NCBI RefSeq assembly: GCF_016406145.1
Contig: NZ_CP066306.1
Coordinates: forward strand, 4,340,001-4,404,000
Source of the DNA: Pseudomonas putida
GTDB taxonomy: Bacteria > Pseudomonadota > Gammaproteobacteria > Pseudomonadales > Pseudomonadaceae
Reading direction: 5' to 3'
DNA: 64,000 bases
How positions within the stretch are numbered: position 1 is the stretch's first letter; each line of letters opens with the position of its first letter. Both the position numbers and the translations under genes were made by a program. Shown piece after piece: positions 9,116 through 16,106 of the stretch. The notes under the pieces are model-generated. The model had not been told where the DNA came from and did no database searches. It saw only the letters and a program-made list of their open reading frames with translations.

Positions 9116-9449
9116 GGCAATTAATGAAACCCCCGTTATCATGACGCCCATGCGAGCCTACAAACATCCCACCCCTGAAGACCTGATCCTCGAGCGCCTG
9201 CTGTATGCGCTGAGCGACCCTGTACGCATGGAAATCGTGCGCCACCTGGCGGGCGTGGCGGAGGCCAGCTGCGGCGAGCTGGACGGCGGCCGGCCGAAGT
9301 CCAGCATGTCCCATCATTTTCGCGTGTTGCGCGATGCGGGGCTGGTGCAAACGCGCAATGTGGGCACTACCCATATGAACTCACTGCGCAGCGAAATGCT
9401 CGATGCACGCTTCCCCGGTTTGCTGGAGTGCATTTTGCGTCAGCGGTGA
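9114..9449 (+). CDS. ArsR-family HTH regulator, probable regulator of xenA
   Basis: A 111-residue winged-helix protein. The HTH core spans about residues 27-90: LERLLYALSDPVRMEIVRHL, then SSMSHHFRVLRDAGLV as recognition helix and wing. There is no CxC metal site, so it is unlikely to sense arsenic. No ribosome binding site precedes any of the possible starts (9114, 9141, 9150). With CATAAT at 9102-9107, transcription could begin at the 9114 ATG itself, giving a leaderless message. Its position divergent from xenA over a palindrome suggests control of both genes. Confidence 0.88.
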   Translation: MAINETPVIMTPMRAYKHPTPEDLILERLLYALSDPVRMEIVRHLAGVAEASCGELDGGRPKSSMSHHFRVLRDAGLVQTRNVGTTHMNSLRSEMLDARFPGLLECILRQR

Positions 9450-9479
9450 GCCAGGGTTGGCGGTGGGGCCGGAACAGGC

Positions 9480-9508
9480 AAAAAAAAACCACGAGGTCAC
9501 CCCCGTGG
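9480..9508 (-). terminator. Intrinsic terminator of mqo
   Basis: On the minus strand, a CCACGGGG/CCTCGTGG stem with a 4-base loop is followed by an uninterrupted run of eight or more U. It lies 22 bases after the mqo stop. Confidence 0.85.
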
Positions 9509-9530
9509 CTTTCGATCACAACGCTGACGC

Positions 9531-11168
9531 TTACAGCGCCATGTCGTTCTCTGGCTTGCTTTCAACCGGCTGGCTAGCACCCGTGCCGGTACCGACGCTC
9601 TGGTCGATGACCGGCGGCTTCTCCAGCTGCAGGACTTCAGCGGTGTAGTTCCACTCTTTCTGCGTGGCCGCTGCCGAATCGTTGAGCTTGGTGCCGTAGC
9701 TCGGCACGATCTCTTTGATCTTGGCTTGCCATTGCGGGGTGGCGACCTTGTCTTTGAACACGGTTTCCAGCACGTTCAGCATGATCGGCGCGGCGGTCGA
9801 GGCACCTGGCGATGCGCCCAGCAGGCCGGCGATGGTGCGGTCTTGCGAGGCCACCACTTCGGTACCCAGCTTCAGCACGCCGCCCTTGTCTGCGTCACGC
9901 TTGATGATCTGCACGCGCTGACCGGCCTGCCACAGCTTCCAGTCTTCCTTCTTGGCGTTCGGGAAGTAGGTGCGCAGCGCTTCGAAGCGGTCGTCGTCCG
10001 ACAGCATCAGCTGGCCAGCAAGGTACTCGACCAGCGGGTACTGCTCGATGCCGACCTTGGTCATTGGCCACACGTTGTGCATGGTGGTGCTGCTGAGCAG
10101 GTCCAGGTACGAACCGTTCTTCAGGAACTTGGTCGAGAAGGTGGCGAATGGCCCGAACAGGATCACGCGCTTGCCGTCCAGCACTCGGGTGTCCAGGTGC
10201 GGTACCGACATGGGTGGCGCGCCGGTCGAGGCGATGCCATAGGCCTTGGCCATGTGCTGCATGGCGATGGTCGGGTTCTCTGTCACCAGGAACGAACCGC
10301 CAACCGGGAAGCCTGCGTATTCCTTGGCTTCAGGAATGCCCGACTTCTGCAGCAGCTTCAGCGCGCCGCCGCCGGCACCGATGAACAGGAACTTGGCGTC
10401 GGTGGCCGACTCGGTCCCGTCCTTCAGGTTCTTGTACTCGACGTGCCAGGAGCCGTCCTCGTTGCGGGTGATGTCCTGAACTTCGCTGGACAGCTTCAGG
10501 GTGAAGTTATCCTGGGTCTTCAGGTGGCCGACGAACTGGCGGGTGATCTCGCCGAAGTTCACGTCGGTACCCAGTGGCGTCCAGGTCACCGCCAGCTTCT
10601 GGTTCGGGTCGCGGCCTTCCATCATCAGCGGGACCCACTTGGCGATCTGCGCGTGGTCCTCGGAGTACTGCATCGAGCGGAACAGCGGGCTTGCCTGCAG
10701 CGCGTCATAACGCTTCTTGAGGAACTTGATGTTGTCATCGCCCCACACGAAGCTCATGTGCGGAGTGGTGTTGATGAACGAATGCGGGTTCTTCAGCACG
10801 CCCTGACGGACCTGCCACGACCAGAACTGGCGGGAGATCTGGAAGGCTTCGTTGATTTCGATGGCCTTGGTGATGTTGACGTTGCCGTCTTTATCTTCCG
10901 GGGTGTAGTTCAGCTCAGCCAGCGCGGAGTGGCCGGTGCCGGCGTTGTTCCAGCCGTTGGAGCTTTCTTCGGCGACGCCATCCAGGCGCTCGACCATCTC
11001 CATCGACCAGCTTGGCTCCAGCTCGTGCAGCCACACGGCCAGGGTGGAGCTCATGATGCCGCCGCCGACCAGCAGCACATCGACTTTCTTGGTTTCTGCG
11101 GCGTGCGCTTGCATGAAGCTCGCAGCGACAGCCAGACCCAGCAAGGTCTTGCCAGCTTTCTTGAACAT
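9531..11168 (-). CDS. mqo: Malate:quinone oxidoreductase
   Basis: A 545-residue FAD enzyme that oxidises malate to oxaloacetate and passes electrons to quinone, bypassing NAD-malate dehydrogenase. The FAD-binding motif [19 protein letters not shown] is near residue 30, followed by the family stretches [11 protein letters not shown] and FVWGDDN, and [10 protein letters not shown] near the end. It has a Sec-like N-terminal signal ([20 protein letters not shown], then HA/AE), which most bacterial MQOs lack. The gene stands alone and ends at a strong terminator. Confidence 0.95.
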   Translation of the reverse strand: MFKKAGKTLLGLAVAASFMQAHAAETKKVDVLLVGGGIMSSTLAVWLHELEPSWSMEMVERLDGVAEESSNGWNNAGTGHSALAELNYTPEDKDGNVNITKAIEINEAFQISRQFWSWQVRQGVLKNPHSFINTTPHMSFVWGDDNIKFLKKRYDALQASPLFRSMQYSEDHAQIAKWVPLMMEGRDPNQKLAVTWTPLGTDVNFGEITRQFVGHLKTQDNFTLKLSSEVQDITRNEDGSWHVEYKNLKDGTESATDAKFLFIGAGGGALKLLQKSGIPEAKEYAGFPVGGSFLVTENPTIAMQHMAKAYGIASTGAPPMSVPHLDTRVLDGKRVILFGPFATFSTKFLKNGSYLDLLSSTTMHNVWPMTKVGIEQYPLVEYLAGQLMLSDDDRFEALRTYFPNAKKEDWKLWQAGQRVQIIKRDADKGGVLKLGTEVVASQDRTIAGLLGASPGASTAAPIMLNVLETVFKDKVATPQWQAKIKEIVPSYGTKLNDSAAATQKEWNYTAEVLQLEKPPVIDQSVGTGTGASQPVESKPENDMAL

Positions 11169-11496
11169 TGATCAATTCCAGTCTGTAGAACGGAGGACGG
11201 GCCTGTGGCTGGCCCAGGTGCTTCGTGTTCTTGTGCGCAGGCTTTTTGTGATCATTGTTCAGCGGCTTAAAGAACCAGAAAACGACCCAGGCTTTTGTCG
11301 TATTGACCGACAGGGCTGAATCGTTTCGCTGATTGTATCTGAAATGCCAGCACAAACAAATTGCGGGCGTACAAGCAAGGCGGCAGGTTGTCCCAGCGGC
11401 AGGTTGTCACGCCAGACAAACAAAAGCCCCCAGCCATACGCATGACTGGGGGCTCTGGATCAGGTCACAGGTGACGCGATCAGGGTATCGCCAAGC
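11169..11496. other. 328-bp intergenic region between mqo and a DUF4223 gene
   Basis: No gene is seen. It should hold the mqo promoter on the minus strand, and it contains the terminator of the DUF4223 gene at 11425-11454. Several A/T-rich stretches (for example 11240-11260) could serve as a promoter, but none is distinctive. Confidence 0.5.
11425..11454 (-). terminator. Terminator of the DUF4223 lipoprotein gene
   Basis: AGCCCCCAG-CCATACGCATGA-CTGGGGGCT forms a 9-bp perfect stem. On the minus strand it is followed by TTTTG. It lies 43 bases beyond the lipoprotein stop. Confidence 0.8.
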
Positions 11497-11688
11497 TTAC
11501 TGCGGCTGAGGCAGTTTATCGATCGGGCCGCAGCCACCGATGACCTTGGAGATAGAAACCGATGGGTGGAACAGGTAGTCGTACGAGCAGTTTTTCTGCT
11601 GGTTGTAAACTTGGCCAGTGCAACCGGACAGCAGGGCAACGCCCGAAACGACAGCAACGGCTACAGTGGCCTTGAACAGCTTTTTCAT
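11497..11688 (-). CDS. Small DUF4223-type lipoprotein
   Basis: A 63-residue protein with a signal peptide and lipobox (ALLSGC), so it is predicted to be lipidated at Cys23. The mature part is short and ends in KVIGGCGPIDKLPQP; with QKNCSYDYLFHPSVSISK it matches what I remember of DUF4223, a small enterobacterial and pseudomonad family of unknown role. The start is ATG with AAAGGA about 9 bases upstream. It is monocistronic with its own terminator. Confidence 0.85.
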   Translation of the reverse strand: MKKLFKATVAVAVVSGVALLSGCTGQVYNQQKNCSYDYLFHPSVSISKVIGGCGPIDKLPQPQ

Positions 11689-11704
11689 TACTTCAGTCCT
11701 TTAA

Positions 11705-11863
11705 ATAATTATCGACCATCATTCTGATGGCGGCCGGATGATACAGAACCAGAGTATTGGATCCAAGTCGCATAAGAAGATAGGCCGCCATCCAATGCAC
11801 CAGCGGGAGGGGAAACGCATAACGATAAGGCCTCTGACAGCTCATCGCTTTCAGGGGCTTTTT
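11705..11863 (+). ncRNA. Candidate small RNA with its own terminator
   Basis: GCCTCTGACAGC-TCAT-CGCTTTCAGGGGC followed by TTTTT (11829-11863) is an intrinsic terminator that works only in the + direction, yet no + strand gene lies upstream. The preceding 120 bases include GGA triplets (CGGATG, TTGGATC, GGGAGGGGA) and no convincing + strand coding frame. The 5' end is a guess. Confidence 0.3.
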
Positions 11864-11910
11864 GCATCCGTGCCAGGGAAGAATATTCACGCCTGGTGCG
11901 TCTAAGGTCC

Positions 11911-12161
11911 TACAGATTTAACTCCGATTTTTCCCATTCCCTGTAGTCCATTTCCGAATTATATTGCCGGCGCTGCCAACCCATTGCGAGCGCTCGGATT
12001 GCGGCCTAGTCTCGGTTCGTCGTTGACACCTCAGCGACCGGCTTTGACAGGCTGACCGATTCAAGGGTCCTTTGCAGCGCTTCATGGCAGCTGTACATGG
12101 GGCACCTTCGTGTGCGCCGGGTTCCTTGGGTCACCGGTCTGTCAACCCGTGTATAGCTGCC
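11911..12161 (+). promoter_or_regulatory. Structured leader of the DUF3077/DUF6124-like gene
   Basis: The first part (11911-12060) recurs at 7754-7906. The second part holds a 16-bp stem with only two G-U pairs: GGCAGCTGTACATGGG (12086-12101) with CCCGTGTATAGCTGCC (12146-12161). The 44-base loop contains a small GCAC-CTTC-GTGT hairpin. The structure ends 53 bases before the start codon. Confidence 0.6.
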
Positions 12162-12214
12162 TCCATTCGTTTGACAGCGTTTAAAGGTAGCTCCACCTGA
12201 CTCAAGGAGCATTC

Positions 12215-12478
12215 ATGCGCAAGATTGTCCCCGATCCACCGTCCCCCCTCGATCCCTCGTACATGCTACAGGACACCCTGGTACAGACCTCGGAATACGT
12301 GATCTGCGCCTTGTCCGTAGCCCGCCAGTCCGTGCGACTGACACCGACCTCGCACAACTCGATCGTGATGCGGGCGGTCATCCATGAAATGGAAGTTGCG
12401 CATGCGCTGCTGGAATCGGCGCTGATGCAACTGCACAGGCAAGCGGATTCGCCCACGGAGCCACAGACATTGCACTAG
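12215..12478 (+). CDS. DUF3077/DUF6124-like small protein
   Basis: An 87-residue acidic, mostly helical protein without a signal peptide or membrane segment. It matches my memory of the pseudomonad DUF3077/DUF6124 families (PDPP near the start, then one helical hairpin ending in MEVAHALLESALMQL). Function is unknown; such genes are often multicopy. The start is ATG with AAGGAG 5 bases upstream. It follows an unusually long structured leader and precedes the prophage attachment site, so it is the last host gene on this side. Confidence 0.75.
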   Translation: MRKIVPDPPSPLDPSYMLQDTLVQTSEYVICALSVARQSVRLTPTSHNSIVMRAVIHEMEVAHALLESALMQLHRQADSPTEPQTLH

Positions 12479-12616
12479 GGCCGAGCTACGAAAAATCCGG
12501 GAGTGCCGCAAAGGTCGGCCTGGCGCTCTGATCCGATCCGGCAGGCCCCGTCGCTAGCGGCGACATGGCCCGGCCATGTGCCCGGCGATGCTTTGGGGTT
12601 TAACTCGGGCACAACG

Positions 12617-12653
12617 AAAAAGCCCCTGAAAACTTATCGTTTTCAGGGGCTTT
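12617..12653 (-). terminator. Original host terminator of tRNA-Ser
   Basis: AAAGCCCCTGAAAAC-TTATC-GTTTTCAGGGGCTTT is a perfect 15-bp stem followed by U-rich sequence on the minus strand. It now lies just outside attL, separated from the tRNA by the prophage. Confidence 0.85.
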
Positions 12654-12665
12654 ATCTACCACATG

Positions 12666-12730
12666 TATGGCGGAGAGATAGGGATTTGAACCCTAGGTAC
12701 TGTTGCCAGTACAACGGATTTCGAATCCGT
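12666..12730. repeat. attL: 65-bp repeat of the tRNA-Ser 3' part
   Basis: Identical over 65 bp to 54038-54102. It contains the 3' portion of tRNA-Ser(CGA), from the CCA end through the anticodon stem-loop, and diverges immediately afterwards (TTTTGG here, CCCGTT at attR). It marks the left end of the prophage. Confidence 0.95.
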
Positions 12731-12833
12731 TTTTGGCCTCATATGTTTATTGAGCCTACTTTTCTAAACCCAATAAAATCAGATACTTCAACGCATGATG
12801 ACGCAACATCACTCCACACCGTTGGGGGGATCA

Positions 12834-12853
12834 ATTCCCCCAAAATTCCCCCA
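12834..12853. promoter_or_regulatory. Putative integrase arm-type site, left
   Basis: ATTCCCCCAAAATTCCCCCA is identical to 53974-53993 near the other prophage end, in the same orientation. A TTGGGGGG inverted copy lies a few bases to the left. Presence in both arms next to the core repeats suggests integrase arm sites. Confidence 0.5.
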
Positions 12854-13074
12854 CGTTTTTCCAGTGGCAAAGCTCAAGGAGGAAGTGCTATCGTTCGGCC
12901 ACTTCGAGACGCTGGCCAGCTAACCACTGGCCACAACAAGCCAGTTGGGCCGCCGTGCCAACCCTCGCTGGAAGAACCCATCGTAGCTGGGAAACAGGGA
13001 AATAGCGGCGAAGTCTGAGCCTCCTCGCCAACTGCTACATGAGACCAGGAGAAACAGCTAGAGGAGGACGCCCT

Positions 13075-13227
13075 ATGGGTGCTTTGAATCAGGCTGGTTC
13101 AGCAGCTTTACCTAAACGCCTCACGGCGTTTGGTGGCGTAGTCTGGGGTCTTTGCACCTTCGGGCTCGATCCGGTGACCGCTGTTGTACTGGGTCTCATC
13201 GCCGCTATCGTTTTAGCGAAGGTGTAA
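13075..13227 (+). CDS. Small hydrophobic phage protein
   Basis: A 50-residue protein of which about residues 18-49 (FGGVVWGLCTFG, then VTAVVLGLIAAIVL) form one or two membrane segments. GAGGAGG lies 7 bases before the ATG; an upstream in-frame ATG at 13039 lacks such a site. It opens the + strand pair at the left prophage end, 64 bp before the AbiV-like gene. I do not recognise the family. It could be a membrane partner or toxin-like peptide, but that is speculation. Confidence 0.65.
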   Translation: MGALNQAGSAALPKRLTAFGGVVWGLCTFGLDPVTAVVLGLIAAIVLAKV

Positions 13228-13291
13228 AGCTAGGCCGCCGGGCGCGTGCGATTCCGGCAGCCGGACCTTAACTGCCAAAAGGAGCGGTTTC

Positions 13292-13948
13292 ATGGCATTT
13301 TCACTTGAGCAAATCGATGCCTACATCGACGCGCTTCTAACTAATGCCGCCTCTCTCATCAGAGAGTCCCAGATCCTTTATGACAACGAGGCTAATGCTC
13401 GCGCGTTCGCGCTTGCGCATCTTGCGCGTGAAGAAATAGCTAAAACGCTCATGTTACAGGCTGCCGGCACAAGAATACTTGCTGGGCATCCAGTAGATTT
13501 CAAAAAACTTGAGCGACGACTGCGAGATCACAAACAGAAGCTGATTGCCGAGACGATAAACAGTATCGTTTTTTGTGCTGGCTTTGATGCGAACACGGCG
13601 GAGAGCATGATCGGTGCAGCTGGAACAGCCCCCGACTTCCGGAATGACCTGAAAAATAACTCCCTATATGTCGGATTCAAAAATGGGATTGTGAGTCAGC
13701 CGACCCAGAGCTTTTCAGCTGAGCGGGCGTTACGCACTATCACGCTAGCTTGGGATGCGCTTCAAAATCAGCTATCGATACTAAAACTATCAGGACCATT
13801 CGCGAACCGAGCTCCTATCAGCATTCCCGAAGTACGCCCAGAAGACGTAAAGTTTGATCGCGAAATGATAGAAGCGCTGGGCAACATATACGCGAAAGCC
13901 CTTTTGCAATCCAAAAAGCAGGATAAAGCTGATCAACCAGAAGAGTGA
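13292..13948 (+). CDS. AbiV-family abortive infection protein
   Basis: A 218-residue all-helical soluble protein. The block LAHLAREEIAK (residues 41-51) is the hallmark I know from AbiV-type proteins, first described as a phage-resistance factor in Lactococcus. The start is ATG with AAGGAG 7 bases upstream. Codon use is AT-richer than the neighbouring tail genes. Its position at the very end of the prophage, on the strand opposite the late operon, marks it as a moron likely expressed in the lysogen. Exclusion of other phages is inferred, not shown. Confidence 0.8.
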   Translation: MAFSLEQIDAYIDALLTNAASLIRESQILYDNEANARAFALAHLAREEIAKTLMLQAAGTRILAGHPVDFKKLERRLRDHKQKLIAETINSIVFCAGFDANTAESMIGAAGTAPDFRNDLKNNSLYVGFKNGIVSQPTQSFSAERALRTITLAWDALQNQLSILKLSGPFANRAPISIPEVRPEDVKFDREMIEALGNIYAKALLQSKKQDKADQPEE

Positions 13949-14209
13949 TCAGCGGCATGCTGCATTAGCAGCTACGATCTCCCGCTCGTACCCGATCCTC
14001 TGTCGACGCTCAGCCAGCAGCGCCCGCACCTTCACCTCCAGACTGTCGCTCTTGCGCAGGCCGGCAGCGGCCCATGGCGGCACAGCAACCTCCGGAGCCC
14101 GGCATGGCACCTGCACCGGCACCTCGACACGCACGTACTGCACCTGCGGCTCGACCCTGCCGCCACAGCCAGCGAGCGCCATCGCGCACACGATGAACGG
14201 TACCTTCAT
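13949..14209 (-). CDS. Rz1-like outer-membrane spanin lipoprotein
   Basis: An 86-residue lipoprotein with lipobox ALAGC and a proline/valine-rich stretch (VEVPVQVPCRAPEVAVPPW), as in o-spanins. It should be lipidated and held in the outer membrane, pairing with the i-spanin encoded just upstream to fuse inner and outer membranes at lysis. The ATG at 14209 overlaps the i-spanin stop by 4 bases, indicating coupled translation. It is the last gene of the late operon. Confidence 0.8.
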   Translation of the reverse strand: MKVPFIVCAMALAGCGGRVEPQVQYVRVEVPVQVPCRAPEVAVPPWAAAGLRKSDSLEVKVRALLAERRQRIGYEREIVAANAACR

Positions 14210-14568
14210 AATCCAAGCTCCGTGTCGATGATCGAGGTGGCCGTAGCACACTGGTCGCCACCGGTTCGTTCCCGCTGCAGCCGGTTGGCTGCGGCGTAGT
14301 CGAGATCCGCGCTGGCTCTGGCTTCGCTCACCGCCTGTTCGGCCCTGGCCTGGCGCTCATTTGCGGCTAGGGTCAGGTCGCCCAGGGCTTTACCCTGCTC
14401 TGCTGCCAGGCCAGCCAAGTTGTCGCGCGCGGCAGTGCACTGGGCAGCCTTGCCCTGCTGGTCATCGAGCAGCGGGCGGAAGTGACCGGTGGTGGCCCAG
14501 ATGCCCAAGGTCATACCGAACAAAATCAGCAGCCCGGCCACTGTAGTTCGCGCCAGCCAGGCACTCAT
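14206..14568 (-). CDS. Rz-like inner-membrane spanin
   Basis: A 120-residue protein with one N-terminal membrane segment (about residues 9-27, VAGLLILFGMTLGIWA) and a periplasmic coiled-coil region rich in Ala, Arg and Glu. This is the classical i-spanin layout. Starts and stops overlap by 4 bases with both endolysin and Rz1-like genes, so endolysin, Rz and Rz1 form one coupled lysis cassette. The holin lies far away, next to the head genes. Confidence 0.8.
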   Translation of the reverse strand: MSAWLARTTVAGLLILFGMTLGIWATTGHFRPLLDDQQGKAAQCTAARDNLAGLAAEQGKALGDLTLAANERQARAEQAVSEARASADLDYAAANRLQRERTGGDQCATATSIIDTELGL

Positions 14569-15002
14569 GCCAGCGCCCTCCGCACGCCCTCATCGATGAT
14601 CGCCGGCGAATACGGATTGCCGCCGTTCTCGTGGATGATGATGCTGACCACCATCCCGCGCAGCGTGGCTGGGCCTTTGATGTTGATCGGGTCGGTGGTG
14701 CGCACGCCCAGGCGCTTGGCCACGGCACCAGCGTAGGCCTGGGTGTCGTTCTCATTGCTCGGTGCCCAGCGGTTGATAGTTTCGAGCACGGTGTCGATGC
14801 CCTTCCCGCCCACGCCTGGCATACCGTCCTTGCCCCGGTAGTTGATCAGCAGTTTACCCAAGGCGCGGATGCCATTCTCGGGGGTGTCGAATAGAGCGAA
14901 GCGCCCGCCCGGCTCCTTGCCGATCTGGCCCTGCCAGTCGTTGCGGGGGTTGAAATCGATGTTTCCGGGGTTGTTGTTGCGGATGCCGCGTGCTGTGGCC
15001 AT
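14565..15002 (-). CDS. Phage endolysin / structural P5-type muramidase
   Basis: A 145-residue protein whose start MATARGIRNNNPGNI and later GGRFALFDTPENGIRALGKL fit the phage lysozyme/structural-protein-P5 family found in Pseudomonas phages. It likely degrades peptidoglycan at lysis. There is no signal peptide, so it would need the holin. The ATG at 15002 has GGAG 7 bases upstream; an extension ten codons longer has none. It begins the lysis cassette and is preceded by a terminator-like hairpin. Confidence 0.8.
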   Translation of the reverse strand: MATARGIRNNNPGNIDFNPRNDWQGQIGKEPGGRFALFDTPENGIRALGKLLINYRGKDGMPGVGGKGIDTVLETINRWAPSNENDTQAYAGAVAKRLGVRTTDPINIKGPATLRGMVVSIIIHENGGNPYSPAIIDEGVRRALA

Positions 15003-15016
15003 GGTTTTCTCCAGGC

Positions 15017-15042
15017 AAAAAGAAGCCCGCACTAGGCGGGCC
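15017..15042 (-). terminator. Terminator-like hairpin before the endolysin ribosome site
   Basis: On the minus strand a GCCCGC/GCGGGC stem is followed by TTCTTTTT, then GCCTGGAGAAAACC-ATG. The same layout occurs at 23147, 23835 and 29418, all inside the late operon. Confidence 0.7.
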
Positions 15043-15090
15043 TGATTAGTTAATGCGCTATGATCTGGCCATCACAGAGGGAGTGGCCTG

Positions 15091-15453
15091 ATGAAACAGC
15101 TATGGATGGGAGTGGCGCTGGTCATGGCGCTCGGCGGTTGCGGGACGGTGCGAACCGTGTCTAGCGAATCAAAGGCCGTGGGCGACCTGGCGGAATGGAA
15201 TTCCTACTGCCCAGAGATCCCTCGGATGTATAGCGGCGTCGCGTACCAGTTTTGCAACCTAACTGGACCGGAAAGACAAGGAACACATTCAGACCCCTAT
15301 CAAATCCTGATCGACATGGCCGCATCTGGTATTGCTGATACCGTTGTGCTGCCATATACCAGCTATCAGCAATACAAATACGGCAATATGGTGATACCAA
15401 GCTTTAGCCCGCAGCTGATCCAAGAACCGCCTCAGTCGGGGCCTTCACTGTGA
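15091..15453 (+). CDS. YceK/YidQ-like (DUF1375) lipoprotein, copy 1
   Basis: A 120-residue lipoprotein (lipobox ALGGC). The mature part has YSGVAYQFCNLTGP and DMAASGIADTVVLPYTSYQ, matching the YceK/YidQ family, whose role is unknown. GAGGGAG lies about 9 bases upstream of the ATG, and TATGAT near 15060 may be a -10 box. It runs against the tail operon, next to a second copy, so it is a moron with its own promoter. A surface role such as superinfection exclusion is only a guess. Confidence 0.8.
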   Translation: MKQLWMGVALVMALGGCGTVRTVSSESKAVGDLAEWNSYCPEIPRMYSGVAYQFCNLTGPERQGTHSDPYQILIDMAASGIADTVVLPYTSYQQYKYGNMVIPSFSPQLIQEPPQSGPSL

Positions 15454-15520
15454 ACAAAGCGCATTCGCTAATCTGGCTCTGAGGCCCGCCGTTATAGCCA
15501 CTACTGATGGAATTACTTCG

Positions 15521-15844
15521 ATGAGCAAACTATGGATTGGAATGGCTCTTACTATTATGTTGAGCGGGTGCGGGACCGTACGAACGGTGTCGAACGAGTC
15601 GAAAGCCGTGGATGATCTCGCTAGATGGCAGACCAGTTGCCATACGATTCCTCGCGCGTACAGCGGAGTCGCTTATCAGTTTTGCAATTTGAATGGGCCA
15701 CAACGTACCGGGCCTCATTGGGCGCCCTTCCCTATCCTGGTCGATATGGCGGCGTCGGGCATTGCCGATACAGTGATCCTTCCGTACACCGGATATCAGC
15801 AATACAAGCGCGGCAATGTGCCCATTCGTAGAATGGAATATTGA
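15521..15844 (+). CDS. YceK/YidQ-like (DUF1375) lipoprotein, copy 2
   Basis: A 107-residue paralogue of the preceding gene, about 60% identical by eye (shared GCGTVRTVS, YSGVAYQFCNL, DMAASGIADTV-LPYT-YQQYK). It has the same lipobox (MLSGC) and lacks the proline-rich tail of copy 1. Its ribosome site is poorer (GGA 10 bases upstream). Together the two genes are a tandem duplication that has already diverged. Confidence 0.8.
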   Translation: MSKLWIGMALTIMLSGCGTVRTVSNESKAVDDLARWQTSCHTIPRAYSGVAYQFCNLNGPQRTGPHWAPFPILVDMAASGIADTVILPYTGYQQYKRGNVPIRRMEY

Positions 15845-15853
15845 TCCCCCTTA

Positions 15854-16084
15854 TCAGGCCGCAGGAGCTTCAGGCTCTGGCACTGGCACTGGCTCAACCG
15901 GGTCCGTCGCGGTCACGGTCACCTCAGCGCTGTAGTCTTTCAGCACCTGGGCGGTGAAGACTTGGGCGGCCGGGAACTGGCTCAGGATCTCCCGTGCCCG
16001 GACATCGGCTTCTTCTTGAGTGGCGTAGCGGGTGTTGTTGGCAACGTCATAGGCATTGCTCATGTTTACGGCGACATATGGCAT
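15854..16084 (-). CDS. Small phage tail-region protein with acidic/proline tail
   Basis: A 76-residue protein, MPYVAVNMSNAYDV at its start and a Pro/Glu/Val-rich C-terminus. AGGAGGG lies 6 bases before the chosen ATG; the longer frame lacks a ribosome site and would overlap the upstream gene. It is the last gene of the tail-fibre group, where small chaperone-like proteins are common. The family is not recognised. Confidence 0.65.
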   Translation of the reverse strand: MPYVAVNMSNAYDVANNTRYATQEEADVRAREILSQFPAAQVFTAQVLKDYSAEVTVTATDPVEPVPVPEPEAPAA

Positions 16085-16106
16085 AGCGTGGCCCTCCTGG
16101 GGCTGA

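Larger units (their letters stand above)
12479..13074. other. Prophage left junction, gene-free
   Basis: This holds host sequence, the old terminator of tRNA-Ser, attL and about 340 bp of phage DNA with a putative integrase arm site. No credible gene is visible; open frames here lack ribosome sites. Confidence 0.6.

Noticed and set aside
9726-11171. 481-codon + strand open frame opposite mqo
   Set aside because: Shadow of mqo with His/Gln/Val-rich composition and no recognisable domain.
11693-11890. 65-codon minus-strand frame
   Set aside because: Overlaps the DUF4223 promoter region and the + strand terminator; composition is not protein-like.
12503-13018. 171-codon + strand frame through attL
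   Set aside because: Reads through the tRNA fragment and terminator; no ribosome site. Continuity over attL is chance.
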